DNA of 10,051 bases from an uncultured Actinomycetes bacterium (GCA_913009475.1 CAJVYJ010000057.1:1-10051); one strand, 5' to 3'. Shown: positions 1-6,588, counted from the stretch's first letter. The notes: generated from the letters alone by a model not told the origin. Program-made: numbers and translations.

Positions 1-63
1 ACAGTGGAAGCAGGCGGAAATAATTTAGTTTTTATATTTTTTAGTTTTTTTATTTTTTTTTTT
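1..63. other. Sequencing run-off tail (artefact)
   Basis: This T-rich, low-complexity stretch ends in an almost pure T run directly against the Illumina P7 sequence. Read on the minus strand it is insert, adapter, P7, then poly-A with noise, which is what a sequencer produces when it reads past the end of a short library fragment. It is therefore very unlikely to be genomic DNA. The first 20 or so bases are more mixed and I cannot place them. Confidence 0.85.
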
Positions 64-129
64 CAAGCAGAAGACGGCATACGAGATATATCAGTGTGAC
101 TGGAGTTCAGACGTGTGCTCTTCCGATCT
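64..129. other. Illumina TruSeq adapter: P7, 8-nt index, Read-2 primer site
   Basis: Bases 64-87 are the 24-nt P7 flow-cell sequence (begins CAAGCAGAAGACGGC). Bases 88-95 are an 8-nt index, ATATCAGT, whose reverse complement ACTGATAT matches my memory of TruSeq LT index 25. Bases 96-129 are the 34-nt Read-2 site (begins GTGACTGGAG, ends TTCCGATCT). All three parts are in the correct order and spacing with no mismatch that I can see. This is vector-type contamination left in the assembly, so genuine insert starts at about base 130. Confidence 0.98.
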
Positions 130-130
130 T

Positions 131-307
131 GATTCCATAACTGACGCCGGTATGGCCGCGGTGGTCAACTGTTTCTTTATGGTCGGCGACAACATTAAAA
201 GTGATGATTTAAAAGCGGAAAGAATATCGGCGACTAATATCTATTTAAGCGAGAGGAAAATGGGACTGGGCTGGGTGGAAGTAGCTGGACTGATACTTGA
301 CCGATAG
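131..307 (+). CDS. 3' end of an unidentified gene (5' end lost at the adapter junction)
   Basis: The open frame of 58 codons runs from the adapter junction to a TAG at 305-307 and reads DSITDAGMAAVVNCFF near its start and GLGWVEVAGLILDR at its end. Extending it upstream into base 113 gives an apparent start, but those first residues (MCSSDL) are translated adapter and not real. The fragment has a hydrophobic stretch near its start, then a charged, probably helical segment. I do not recognise the family. It stops 4 bases before the stop codon of the convergent deacetylase, a compact arrangement that supports it being a real gene end. Confidence 0.55.
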   Translation, partial: DSITDAGMAAVVNCFFMVGDNIKSDDLKAERISATNIYLSERKMGLGWVEVAGLILDR

Positions 308-311
308 AAAA

Positions 312-1205
312 TTATCTCTGTTCTACCGATACGGTTTCCGGCAATTCCTCCATAAAACTTTTCTGGGGTAGTTGTTCCAGAAGTTCAGAGATAGGCACTA
401 TTTCAAAACCCTTGGCTTGCAACTCATCAATTATTAAAGGCAAAGCTTTAACGGTATTATCACGCCTCGCTCCTTCACTTTTTATCAAGCCGCCGCTATC
501 GTGGAATAAGATGATGCCGCCGTTATGCGCGTAATAACGCACTCGTCTAAGCATCCGAGCGGGCGATAACCCACTCCAATCAGCAGCGCTGACTGTCCAG
601 AGTACAATTCTATAACCCAACTCATCGACTATTATCTTGCGGACCGTATTGCTGAAAATTCCGCGAGGCGGACGAAAGAGTACAGTCTTAATACCCAACA
701 CTCGCCTGATGACCTCATCTGTCTGATTAAGTTCTTTTAGCAACGTTTTTCTAGTTGTCGGCACCAGGTCCCGATGAGAATAAGTGTGATTACCGACTTC
801 ATGACCCTCCATGTAAACACGGCGAGCGATTTCCGGATATTTCTCAATATGACGACCCACCATAAAAAATGAGGCTGTTACCTGTTTTTCCTTAAGAATA
901 TCAAGAATTTTAGGGGTATATTCAGGATGAGGACCGTCATCAAAGGTCAACGCTATTTTAGGATGATTGGAACCACGCCGGATAATCCCGCTCTGCGGCC
1001 CAATGCCGTGATATTCATAATAGCTGATAAAAGCTAATAAAAAGAGTGCAGCAATAGATAAAAAGGTCGGCAGCCGTAAATTAAATATATGCCATTCATC
1101 TAAGACCCAACTAAACTCGCTGAACTTCAATATTTCCAAAGTTATGAAGTATAGCCCTAATAAAAACAGTAAAGCAGGCGAAAATCTCCGATTAAACCGC
1201 CGCAA
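312..1205 (-). CDS. Membrane-anchored polysaccharide deacetylase (NodB domain, CE4)
   Basis: Likely a metal-dependent deacetylase that removes N-acetyl groups from a cell-surface or wall polysaccharide such as peptidoglycan. Residues about 9-28 and 45-63 are hydrophobic and probably span the membrane, placing the catalytic domain (about 83-275) outside the cell. All five CE4 motifs are present: TFDDGP at 87-92 (catalytic base D89, metal ligand D90), HTYSH at 140-144 (metal ligands H140 and H144), RPPRG at 178-182, the AADW segment ending at 210, and LFHD with H235. The active site therefore looks intact. The start is TTG: a GAGGTGAT-like ribosome site lies just upstream, and the protein then begins with a basic stretch before the first membrane segment. 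The exact substrate cannot be read from sequence. The gene diverges from the P-type ATPase. Confidence 0.93.
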   Translation of the reverse strand: MRRFNRRFSPALLFLLGLYFITLEILKFSEFSWVLDEWHIFNLRLPTFLSIAALFLLAFISYYEYHGIGPQSGIIRRGSNHPKIALTFDDGPHPEYTPKILDILKEKQVTASFFMVGRHIEKYPEIARRVYMEGHEVGNHTYSHRDLVPTTRKTLLKELNQTDEVIRRVLGIKTVLFRPPRGIFSNTVRKIIVDELGYRIVLWTVSAADWSGLSPARMLRRVRYYAHNGGIILFHDSGGLIKSEGARRDNTVKALPLIIDELQAKGFEIVPISELLEQLPQKSFMEELPETVSVEQR

Positions 1206-1449
1206 AAATTATCACCTCTCGCTGATTGCAGACCTTATGATTAAAAAAATATTCCAGCACTTCCAGTATTTCCGGCATCAGCATAGATTTTACGAGCATC
1301 TCCTATAAAGGCCGCGTATATTTCGTTTAAATAGTTTATAATATTTTTCAGATTCCTTAACACCAAACTGTATAAGCAATCTAGTTTTTATTCTGTTAAT
1401 ATTGTACCCCTAAGCGAAAAAAAAGAAAGATTAATTTTGAAAGAGACCT
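1206..1449. promoter_or_regulatory. Divergent intergenic region, deacetylase / P-type ATPase
   Basis: This 244-base AT-rich gap must hold promoters for both divergent genes. A TATAAT lies at 1337-1342 on the plus strand and a TAATAT at 1397-1402, but neither has a recognisable -35 at the right distance, so no promoter can be fixed. A weak purine-rich ribosome site (GAAAGAGA, 1439-1446) precedes the ATPase ATG. I see no hairpin or RNA gene here. Confidence 0.4.
1211..1220 (-). promoter_or_regulatory. Ribosome binding site fixing the TTG start of the deacetylase
   Basis: On the minus strand this reads GAGAGGTGAT, a near-perfect Shine-Dalgarno sequence. Five bases separate it from the TTG at 1205-1203. 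It is the main support for choosing TTG over a later start. Confidence 0.75.
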
Positions 1450-4092
1450 ATGAATGAAAAAGTTTCAGCTTGGCATACAAACTCAATAGAAGAGATAGAA
1501 ACAATTTGGCAATCTTCGATTGTGACCGGCTTATCACAGGCCGATATTAAGCAGCGCCAAGAAGATTTCGGTCTTAATTCGATTGAAGAACGCCGAGCTG
1601 TTTCACCGTTAAAACTTTTCTTATCACAATTTAATGATTTTATGATCTGGGTCTTGCTGGCGGCGCTGATTATATCAAGCGTTATTTTAAGAGAAATAAT
1701 TGACGCTTTGGCCATCGGCGCTATCTTACTCTTGAATGCCGCTCTGGGCTTCAGACAAGAGTACCGGGCGGAGCAAGCTTTAAAAGCTTTAAAAGAGTTG
1801 GCCGCTCCTAACGCTATGGTCTTGCGGGACGGCGCGGAGATAGAATTAAATTCCACAGAACTTGTCCCGGGAGATATCATTTTCTTAAGCGCGGGCGACC
1901 GGGTCCCGGCTGATTGTCGCCTAATCGAGGATGTCCTATTAAAAATCGACGAATCTACTCTAACAGGCGAATCCCGCTCAGTAAGTAAAAGCTCGGAACT
2001 ATTACTTGATGAAAGTCTGCCGCTAAGCGAAAGGAGAAATATGGCTTTCGCCGGTACTACTGTTACCAAAGGCAGAGCCAAAGCCATAGTAACATCTACA
2101 GGCGATAATACGGAAATGGGTAAAATCGCTAAGTTGATTCAAACACCGGAAGAGCCGACGCCGCTGCAGATAGAGTTAAAACGTGTTGGGAAAATTTTGG
2201 CCATCGGCGCGTTGGCGGTTAGCGTTTTTGTCTTTATCTTTGGAGCCATAGTGCGAGGATTTCCCATTGGTGAGATTTTTTTGGTGGCCGTAAGTTTAGC
2301 GGTAGCATCGATTCCTGAAGGCCTGCCGGCAATAGTTACCATGGCTCTATCATTAGGAGTACAGGATATGGCCAGACGTCACGCTATTATCAGAAAACTG
2401 CACGCAGTGGAAACTTTGGGTTCAGCTGATTTTATCTGTACTGACAAAACCGGTACTATAACTGAAAACCGCATGACGGTAAATAAGATATTTACGAACA
2501 AATCCACGCTGGAAATTAAGGGAAGCAATAATAACAATCTTAATAAGCCCGTCTCCGAACTGCTGCGCGTAGCCCAGCTTTGCAACGACACGCGATTCGG
2601 TAAAGATAGAGCGCTTTTAGGTGACCCGACGGAAACAGCTCTATTTCAGGCAGCCTTAGATTTAGGTATGGATGTTCAACAAACACAACGCCAATATCCG
2701 CGCCTGGGAGAAATTCCTTTTGATTCCCAACGAAAAATGATGACGACTTTCCATAAACTCGGTGATGATATTTATGCTTTAGTAAAGGGAGCCCCGGAAA
2801 TTATTTTAGCTAATAGCAGCCGACTGCTTACGGTCGAAGGTGAAGACTCACTATCCGCCTCAGACCTGGAAATTTTTCAGAAGTCAAATAGGGATTCAGC
2901 GGAAAACGGCTACCGCGTGCTGGCTTTCGCGCGCCGGCGCTTTTCGCAATTACCAACTGACATAGAATCGAAAACTATAGAGAAAGACCTGACGTTTATT
3001 GGTTTCGTGGCCATAAATGATCCGCCCCGAGAAACGGTTAAAGACGCGATAGCGGCATGCAAACGCGCCGGTATCAAAGTAGCCATGATCACCGGGGATA
3101 ATCTTTTAACGGCAAGAAATATCGCCGAGCAAGTCGGGCTGGCCGGCGACCGCTCATTAAACGGCATCGAGCTTGAGGCCATGAGTGAAGCTGAACTTAG
3201 CCGAGAGGTAGAAGATATTACTGTCTATGCGCGTGTCGCTCCGGTTGATAAAGTAAAAATTGTCAGCGCCCTTAAATCATTAAACCACGTAGTGGCCATG
3301 ACCGGCGACGGCATCAATGACGCACCGGCCCTAAAGCGGGCCGACATCGGCATAGCTATGGGTAAAATCGGGACCGATGTCGCACGGGAGGCGGCGGAAA
3401 TGGTACTGACGGATGACAATTTCGCCACTATAGTATCGGCGGTTAGCTACGGTCGGCATGTATTCGATAATTTGAAAAAAACAATTTTATTCTTAATTTC
3501 ATGCAATATCAGCGAGGTACTTGTACTTTTTATTGCCATGATGATACCTAATTTGCCGTTGCCGCTTTTGCCGGTTCAAATTTTATGGATAAACCTAGTT
3601 ACAGACGGCCCGCCGGCGCTGGCACTCGGAATCGACCCTTTAACCGAAGACCCGATGACACGCCCGCCGCGCCCTCGCGACCAAGGGGTATTGACCGGTG
3701 AGATAAAACGGCTATTTTGGCAAGGAACAGCTATAACTATCGGGGTATTATTTGTATTCTTTTGGTCTCTATATATATTAAAAACAAGCGTGGTTACGGC
3801 TAGAACAGCCGTATTCACAACTATGGTCCTGGGCCAGCTTTTACACTCCCTTAACTTTCGCTCTGAAAAAGTCTCCGTCTTCAGCCTGGAAACCTTTAAA
3901 AATAAATTCTTAATCGGCGCTATTATCGTGTCTCTTGCCCTTCAGCTTGCATTAATATATCTGCCCGGAGTAGAAAAGGTCTTTCGCACGGCGCCACTTG
4001 ATTTAAAGGCTATGGTTCTGGTTATAATCGGCGCCGTCATCCCCTTACTTTTGACCGATATCTCTAAGAGATTAAGAAACAGGCATACCTAA
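1450..4092 (+). CDS. P2-type cation-transporting ATPase, probably a Ca2+ pump
   Basis: ATP-driven membrane pump that most likely expels Ca2+ from the cytoplasm. At 880 residues it has full family length. In order: N-terminal cation-ATPase domain (about 10-75), M1-M2, actuator domain with TGES at 172-175, M3-M4 with PEGLP at 289-293, phosphorylation site DKTGT with D332, nucleotide-binding domain with KGAPE at 446-450, hinge motifs TGD at 548-550 and TGDGIND at 618-624, then six C-terminal membrane segments. Cation ligands known from SERCA can be matched: E290 in M4, N686 and E689 in M5, N715, T718 and D719 in M6. The M8 position that is Glu in SERCA aligns by eye with Q796, as in plasma-membrane Ca2+ pumps, which hints at one Ca2+ per cycle (inference). 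It has no CPC motif or N-terminal metal-binding domain, so it is not a copper (P1B) pump. Monovalent-ion or Mn2+ transport is less likely but possible. Confidence 0.93.
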   Translation: MNEKVSAWHTNSIEEIETIWQSSIVTGLSQADIKQRQEDFGLNSIEERRAVSPLKLFLSQFNDFMIWVLLAALIISSVILREIIDALAIGAILLLNAALGFRQEYRAEQALKALKELAAPNAMVLRDGAEIELNSTELVPGDIIFLSAGDRVPADCRLIEDVLLKIDESTLTGESRSVSKSSELLLDESLPLSERRNMAFAGTTVTKGRAKAIVTSTGDNTEMGKIAKLIQTPEEPTPLQIELKRVGKILAIGALAVSVFVFIFGAIVRGFPIGEIFLVAVSLAVASIPEGLPAIVTMALSLGVQDMARRHAIIRKLHAVETLGSADFICTDKTGTITENRMTVNKIFTNKSTLEIKGSNNNNLNKPVSELLRVAQLCNDTRFGKDRALLGDPTETALFQAALDLGMDVQQTQRQYPRLGEIPFDSQRKMMTTFHKLGDDIYALVKGAPEIILANSSRLLTVEGEDSLSASDLEIFQKSNRDSAENGYRVLAFARRRFSQLPTDIESKTIEKDLTFIGFVAINDPPRETVKDAIAACKRAGIKVAMITGDNLLTARNIAEQVGLAGDRSLNGIELEAMSEAELSREVEDITVYARVAPVDKVKIVSALKSLNHVVAMTGDGINDAPALKRADIGIAMGKIGTDVAREAAEMVLTDDNFATIVSAVSYGRHVFDNLKKTILFLISCNISEVLVLFIAMMIPNLPLPLLPVQILWINLVTDGPPALALGIDPLTEDPMTRPPRPRDQGVLTGEIKRLFWQGTAITIGVLFVFFWSLYILKTSVVTARTAVFTTMVLGQLLHSLNFRSEKVSVFSLETFKNKFLIGAIIVSLALQLALIYLPGVEKVFRTAPLDLKAMVLVIIGAVIPLLLTDISKRLRNRHT

Positions 4093-4146
4093 GCCCCCTA
4101 TATAAACCTTACTTTATAAATAATATAATATCTATATAACTCGAGG

Positions 4147-4175
4147 TTGACATTGATGATAATATTTATAATAAT
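4147..4175 (+). promoter_or_regulatory. Sigma-70-like promoter
   Basis: A perfect TTGACA (4147-4152) is followed 17 bases later by AATAAT (4170-4175), one mismatch from the -10 consensus. Transcription would start near 4182, at ACCCC (4182-4186), which forms a small inverted repeat with GGGGT (4200-4204). The next plus-strand gene is csoR, about 640 bases downstream, so this may be an old csoR promoter pushed away by repeat insertion, or it may drive nothing. AT-rich DNA makes chance matches common. Confidence 0.4.
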
Positions 4176-4195
4176 CTACATACCCCTAGATTAAG

Positions 4196-4224
4196 AAATG
4201 GGGTCAGATCTTCAATCTTGACAA
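4196..4224. mobile_element. Possible end remnant of an IS200/RAYT-type (Y1 transposase) element
   Basis: The stretch starting AAATGGGGTCAGATC and continuing into a TTGACA resembles, from memory, short sequences that flank REP-associated Y1 transposase genes in many bacterial genomes. No transposase coding remains can be read nearby: the frame opened by the ATG at 4243 stops after 12 codons. The call rests on recollection of a motif only. Confidence 0.2.
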
Positions 4225-4331
4225 TTTAGTAACGGAAGACGTATGACCAAAATTAAAGACTACCTTTCCATTCTCTAACCACCCTTTGGGTATAGGGAGG
4301 ACTTAGACGGACTTTAACATATATATTGCTG

Positions 4332-4423
4332 GGCCGTAGATTCCCGATCGGGGTCGGGAATGACAGGGGGAGGGGAGAGCGTAGCGGGTCGAGGGTAGAT
4401 AGAAGCGCAATGGTCAGGAATGG
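4332..4423 (+). repeat. Dispersed repeat, unit A (direct repeat of 4517-4630)
   Basis: Bases 4332-4366 match 4517-4551 over 35 bases with two differences. The similarity continues through a G-rich tract (GAGAGCGTAG, GAGGGTAGATA) to a 16-base identity, GCAATGGTCAGGAATG, at 4407-4422 and 4615-4630. It contains a hairpin with perfect 8-base arms, ATTCCCGA (4340-4347) and TCGGGAAT (4354-4361). It codes for nothing recognisable. Confidence 0.85.
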
Positions 4424-4440
4424 AAGGCTTGAGAGTTTAG

Positions 4441-4551
4441 GAACTGACGCTTCTTGTCATTCTCAGCTTGACTGGGAATCCAGGTAAAGAAGCGCACTGG
4501 ATATAAGAATATGTTTGGCCGTGGATTCCCGATCGGAGTCGGGAATGACAG
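4441..4551 (+). repeat. MITE-like inverted-repeat element, copy B
   Basis: Two palindromic modules face each other. The left one (4455-4482) begins TGTCATTC and ends GGGAATCCA; the right one (4522-4550) begins TGGATTCCC and ends GAATGACA, so the outer 8 and inner 9 bases are perfect inverted repeats bounding a 96-base unit. A second copy lies inverted at 9592-9743: bases 4453-4483 are identical over 31 bases to the complement of 9676-9706, and 4517-4534 to that of 9607-9624. The left flank AACTGACGCTT is shared as well. It has no coding capacity, so any movement would depend on a transposase elsewhere. Confidence 0.85.
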
Positions 4552-4630
4552 TGGGAGGATAGAGCGTAGAGGGGAGAGGGTAGATAAAAGTGCAAGGGTC
4601 GGGGATGACAGCATGCAATGGTCAGGAATG
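4517..4630 (+). repeat. Dispersed repeat, unit B (direct repeat of 4332-4423)
   Basis: This overlaps the right module of the MITE-like element and carries the same G-rich tail as unit A, with about 20 extra bases (AGGGTCGGGGATGACAGCAT region, 4595-4614) that look like a partial extra copy of the GAATGACAG end. Its hairpin arms are ATTCCCGA (4525-4532) and TCGGGAAT (4539-4546). Confidence 0.8.
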
Positions 4631-4772
4631 ATAAGCATAAGGTGGATCGGAAATAACTCTGCTATGGAAAGCGCGGAAATGATAAACAAGAAAATCACAT
4701 ATAAAAAACGTGCCGGTTTTAGGATAAATGTATACAATATTTAGTTGTTAAGCAGTCTAATTTTACAATTGC

Positions 4773-4802
4773 GGAGCGTAACTAGCGAGGAAACGATGCT
4801 CC
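4773..4802 (+). promoter_or_regulatory. Hairpin in the csoR leader
   Basis: GGAGCGT (4773-4779) can pair with ATGCTCC (4796-4802), six Watson-Crick pairs and one G-U, around a 16-base loop, ending just before the ribosome site of csoR (AAGGA at 4807-4811, six bases from the ATG). It could be an operator or leader structure. The stem is short, and the sequence does not match the GC-rich CsoR operators I know, so its function is open. Confidence 0.35.
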
Positions 4803-4817
4803 TGGGAAGGATAATTC

Positions 4818-5090
4818 ATGAATTCGTATGAGAAAGATAAAGCAAATTTAATTACCCGCTTAAAAAGAATAGAGGGCCAAACTCGCGGCCTGCAACGTAT
4901 GATCGAGGAAGATAAGTATTGCATCGATATATTGACTCAAGTTTCTTCCGTGCTGGCGGCCACAAAAAAGGTCGGCTTGATAATATTGGATGATCATATC
5001 AAAGGATGCGTCAGAGACGCCGTCATTCGAGATAATGGCGAGGCTTATATTCAAGAGCTTATCGGAGTACTGGAGCGATTTATAAAATAA
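4818..5090 (+). CDS. csoR: CsoR-family metal-sensing transcriptional repressor
   Basis: A small, all-helical DNA-binding protein of 90 residues, the normal length for the DUF156/CsoR/RcnR/FrmR family. Such proteins form tetramers that leave their operator when Cu(I), or another metal or electrophile, binds. The copper ligand set known from Mycobacterium tuberculosis CsoR (C36, H61, C65) appears here as C35, H60 and C64, and the second-shell pair (Y35, E81) as Y34 and E80, all shifted by one residue. The sequence KRIEGQTRGLQRMIEEDKYC is a typical family opening. Cu(I) sensing is therefore the best prediction. AAGGA sits six bases before the ATG. No copper pump or chaperone lies beside it: the P-type ATPase upstream is of the Ca2+ class and is separated by 725 repeat-filled bases, so the regulated genes are probably elsewhere. 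Confidence 0.93.
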   Translation: MNSYEKDKANLITRLKRIEGQTRGLQRMIEEDKYCIDILTQVSSVLAATKKVGLIILDDHIKGCVRDAVIRDNGEAYIQELIGVLERFIK

Positions 5091-5099
5091 TATTAATTT

Positions 5100-5498
5100 T
5101 TAAGCGCTTTTTTGATGAGCTTTAGTCGTAATCGCACCGGCTGAGAGAGCGTTCCGCGCCCGATTTATGTCTTCACAAAGAAACACATACTCCGTCAAGC
5201 GTGACAATTTTAGCAATCGCTCAATATTGCTATTGGGATTGACTAGGGCGATCCTATGAAATCCAAGACGTTTTCCGGTATATACAAGAAGCCTGATACC
5301 ACCTGTATTATCCATAAAAACAACATTGCTCAAATCAAAAATTATCGGGCACCACTTGATTTTAAGAAAAAAGTTTATATAATTTTTCAGCAAATGATAA
5401 GCGGCAAAATCAATCTCCCCACTGAGCTTGATTAAGCCTAAACCGTATTGATAACTAAATTTCGCTTCGCCTGTATTGAACTTGATTACTTCTTTCAT
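5100..5498 (-). CDS. STAS-domain protein (anti-sigma factor antagonist-like)
   Basis: A cytoplasmic single-domain protein of 132 residues resembling SpoIIAA/RsbV, which release a sigma factor by binding its anti-sigma kinase. The strand segment GLIKLSGEIDF (about 21-31) and the core FDLSNVVFMDNTGG (54-67) match the STAS fold. The phosphorylated Ser of SpoIIAA (FMDSSG) corresponds here to T65, preceded by N64, so a phosphorylatable residue is kept but altered. The last 20 or so residues (after about 112) are beyond the usual domain. No anti-sigma kinase, phosphatase or sigma gene is adjacent, so it is an orphan and its partner is unknown. There is no clear Shine-Dalgarno before the ATG. The gene converges on csoR with only 9 bases between the stops and no terminator visible. 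Confidence 0.85.
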   Translation of the reverse strand: MKEVIKFNTGEAKFSYQYGLGLIKLSGEIDFAAYHLLKNYINFFLKIKWCPIIFDLSNVVFMDNTGGIRLLVYTGKRLGFHRIALVNPNSNIERLLKLSRLTEYVFLCEDINRARNALSAGAITTKAHQKSA

Positions 5499-5748
5499 AG
5501 TAGTAATAAAATTCCCAAATCTTACAGTTTAAAACAAGCCGATTAACCACTTGCCTAATAGTTTCAGACTAAATCTTCACGAGCGGAGCTTGTCTCCGGC
5601 GACTACAATATAATATTTTAAAAAAGTCAAAAGTCCGGAGTAATGAAAAATAGAAAGCGCAATAAGATACTCAACACCCCCACCCCAGCCCTCCCCCGTC
5701 CAGGGGGAGGGGGGAATTCCGGGCGGAGATAAGGTCCTCTACGCTAAT
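5499..5748. other. Intergenic region with small palindromes
   Basis: This 250-base gap lies between the phosphoesterase and the STAS gene, both on the minus strand. It holds the hairpin at 5584-5598 (CGGAG, loop CTTGT, CTCCG), a C/G-rich palindrome listed separately, and an AT-rich stretch around 5608-5628 that could serve a minus-strand promoter for the STAS gene. No -35/-10 pair there has acceptable spacing. I see no gene. Confidence 0.6.
5676..5715. repeat. C/G-rich palindromic repeat, possible transcription stop after the dnaX operon
   Basis: CCCTCCCCC (5689-5697) and GGGGGAGGG (5703-5711) form a perfect 9-base stem around the loop GTCCA, preceded by CACCCCCACCCCAG. Repeats of this look are scattered through many bacterial genomes. 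On the minus strand it lies about 40 bases after the phosphoesterase stop and could block or end transcription, but no U-run follows on either strand, so it is not a standard intrinsic terminator. Confidence 0.7.
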
Positions 5749-6576
5749 TTAAGACAAGGAGTGTTTCAACGATGTTGGCACAGAAGGCCCCGTGTTCGGC
5801 AGGCGCTGGCGGCTTTGTTTCTTCCAATCTCCTAAGAAGATGCCGCTGTCGGAAAATTCAATGTAGGTAGCGTGTTTTATCCAACAACCCGAATTAATAT
5901 ATAATTTATCGGGCGCGTACTCTTTGAATAGAGGCCGGTGGGTATGGCCAAAGGTGACAATATCGGGGGTTCTCGACGTTCTTCTCTTTTTATCTTTACC
6001 GAGCAGGATTTTTTTAGCTCCGACCTCGTATTCGCCGTAGTCACCTTTATACCCTTCGGAAGCGGGGGTGATGGCAAATTTATAACGCGACGATTGCAAA
6101 GTATTAAACGCGTAACCCAGCTCATCACCTAGATGCGGGTTGAATCGCAATCCCAATCCGAGCAGACGCGAACCTAAATTATAAAGCCAGGGTATGCGGC
6201 GGTAATATCTGTCAAAAAGATGGCCGTGTTCTATGTGGACCAAACGCCGGCCGATTTCGATATCGATCCGGGGGTAGAGAATATTTACCAGTTCGCTGGT
6301 GACAACGAAATTTTGTAATAAGATATCGTGGTTGCCGACTATATACCAGATTTTAAAGTCAGACTTAGCCAGCTCGAATATTTTAGATAAAATTCCGTTA
6401 AAATCAATTAATATCTTGGCCGGCGGCCCTTGTTGAAAATCAAGAAAATCTCCGTTGATGATTAAACCCGTAGCTTCTTTCTTGACATAATCCAAGAAAG
6501 ACATCAATAATTTTTCGTTATCGAATTGGGGGTTGCCGATATGGATATCCGAGATAAGAAATACGCGTTCAGACAT
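5749..6576 (-). CDS. Calcineurin-like metallophosphoesterase, LpxH-like
   Basis: A two-metal phosphoesterase of 275 residues, probably cytoplasmic. The full motif set is visible: D10 and H12 in DIHIG, GDFLD at 42-46 (D43), GNHD at 81-84, HGH at 117-119 and GHTH at 210-213, so it should be active. The overall pattern resembles UDP-2,3-diacylglucosamine hydrolases and related uncharacterised phosphoesterases. Because nothing else here points to lipid A synthesis, I would not assign LpxH function; another nucleotide or phosphodiester substrate is equally possible. The last 25 or so residues are polar and lie outside the domain. The start ATG has a strong ribosome site (AAAGGAG at 6590-6584, seven bases away) that overlaps the recR stop codon, so the two genes are almost certainly co-transcribed, with 12 bases between them. 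Confidence 0.9.
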   Translation of the reverse strand: MSERVFLISDIHIGNPQFDNEKLLMSFLDYVKKEATGLIINGDFLDFQQGPPAKILIDFNGILSKIFELAKSDFKIWYIVGNHDILLQNFVVTSELVNILYPRIDIEIGRRLVHIEHGHLFDRYYRRIPWLYNLGSRLLGLGLRFNPHLGDELGYAFNTLQSSRYKFAITPASEGYKGDYGEYEVGAKKILLGKDKKRRTSRTPDIVTFGHTHRPLFKEYAPDKLYINSGCWIKHATYIEFSDSGIFLGDWKKQSRQRLPNTGPSVPTSLKHSLS

Positions 6577-6588
6577 ATAGTTACTCCT

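Larger units (their letters stand above)
4093..4328. other. Gene-free AT-rich stretch after the ATPase
   Basis: This is the first third of the 725-base gap between the ATPase and csoR. It starts with an AT-rich run (4100-4180) without a clear terminator hairpin, and contains a promoter-like pair and a possible transposon-end remnant, both listed separately. All frames are broken by stops and I see no gene. Confidence 0.6.

Noticed and set aside
1226..1400. Minus-strand codon-like text upstream of the deacetylase (for example KESEKYYKLF, then in another frame ARKIYADAGNTGSAGIF)
   Set aside because: It needs a frameshift, has no start codon or ribosome site, ends in stops in both frames and matches no family I know. 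It could be a gene relic, but the evidence is too thin.
1431..2087. 218-codon open frame on the minus strand
   Set aside because: It lies opposite the ATPase actuator domain, whose protein motifs are unambiguous; Ser/Ala-rich composition is typical of an antisense shadow.
1450..4092. Copper-exporting ATPase regulated by the downstream CsoR
   Set aside because: There is no CPC motif or metal-binding N-terminal domain; PEGLP and the M5/M6 ligands place it in the P2 Ca2+-pump class.
1405..4188. Shared TACCCCTA before the ATPase (1405-1412) and before the csoR region (4181-4188) as a common CsoR site
   Set aside because: The same 8 bases occur on the other strand inside the deacetylase gene (911-918), and neither intergenic copy has a full palindrome, so chance is likely.
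4332..4630. CRISPR array
   Set aside because: There are only two or three unequal repeat units with irregular spacing, and no cas genes are nearby.
4414..4744. Two overlapping open frames of 107 (-) and 77 (+) codons in the csoR upstream gap
   Set aside because: Both run through the palindromic repeats, with no ribosome site and no family resemblance; hydrophobic text on one side comes from the AT-rich flank.
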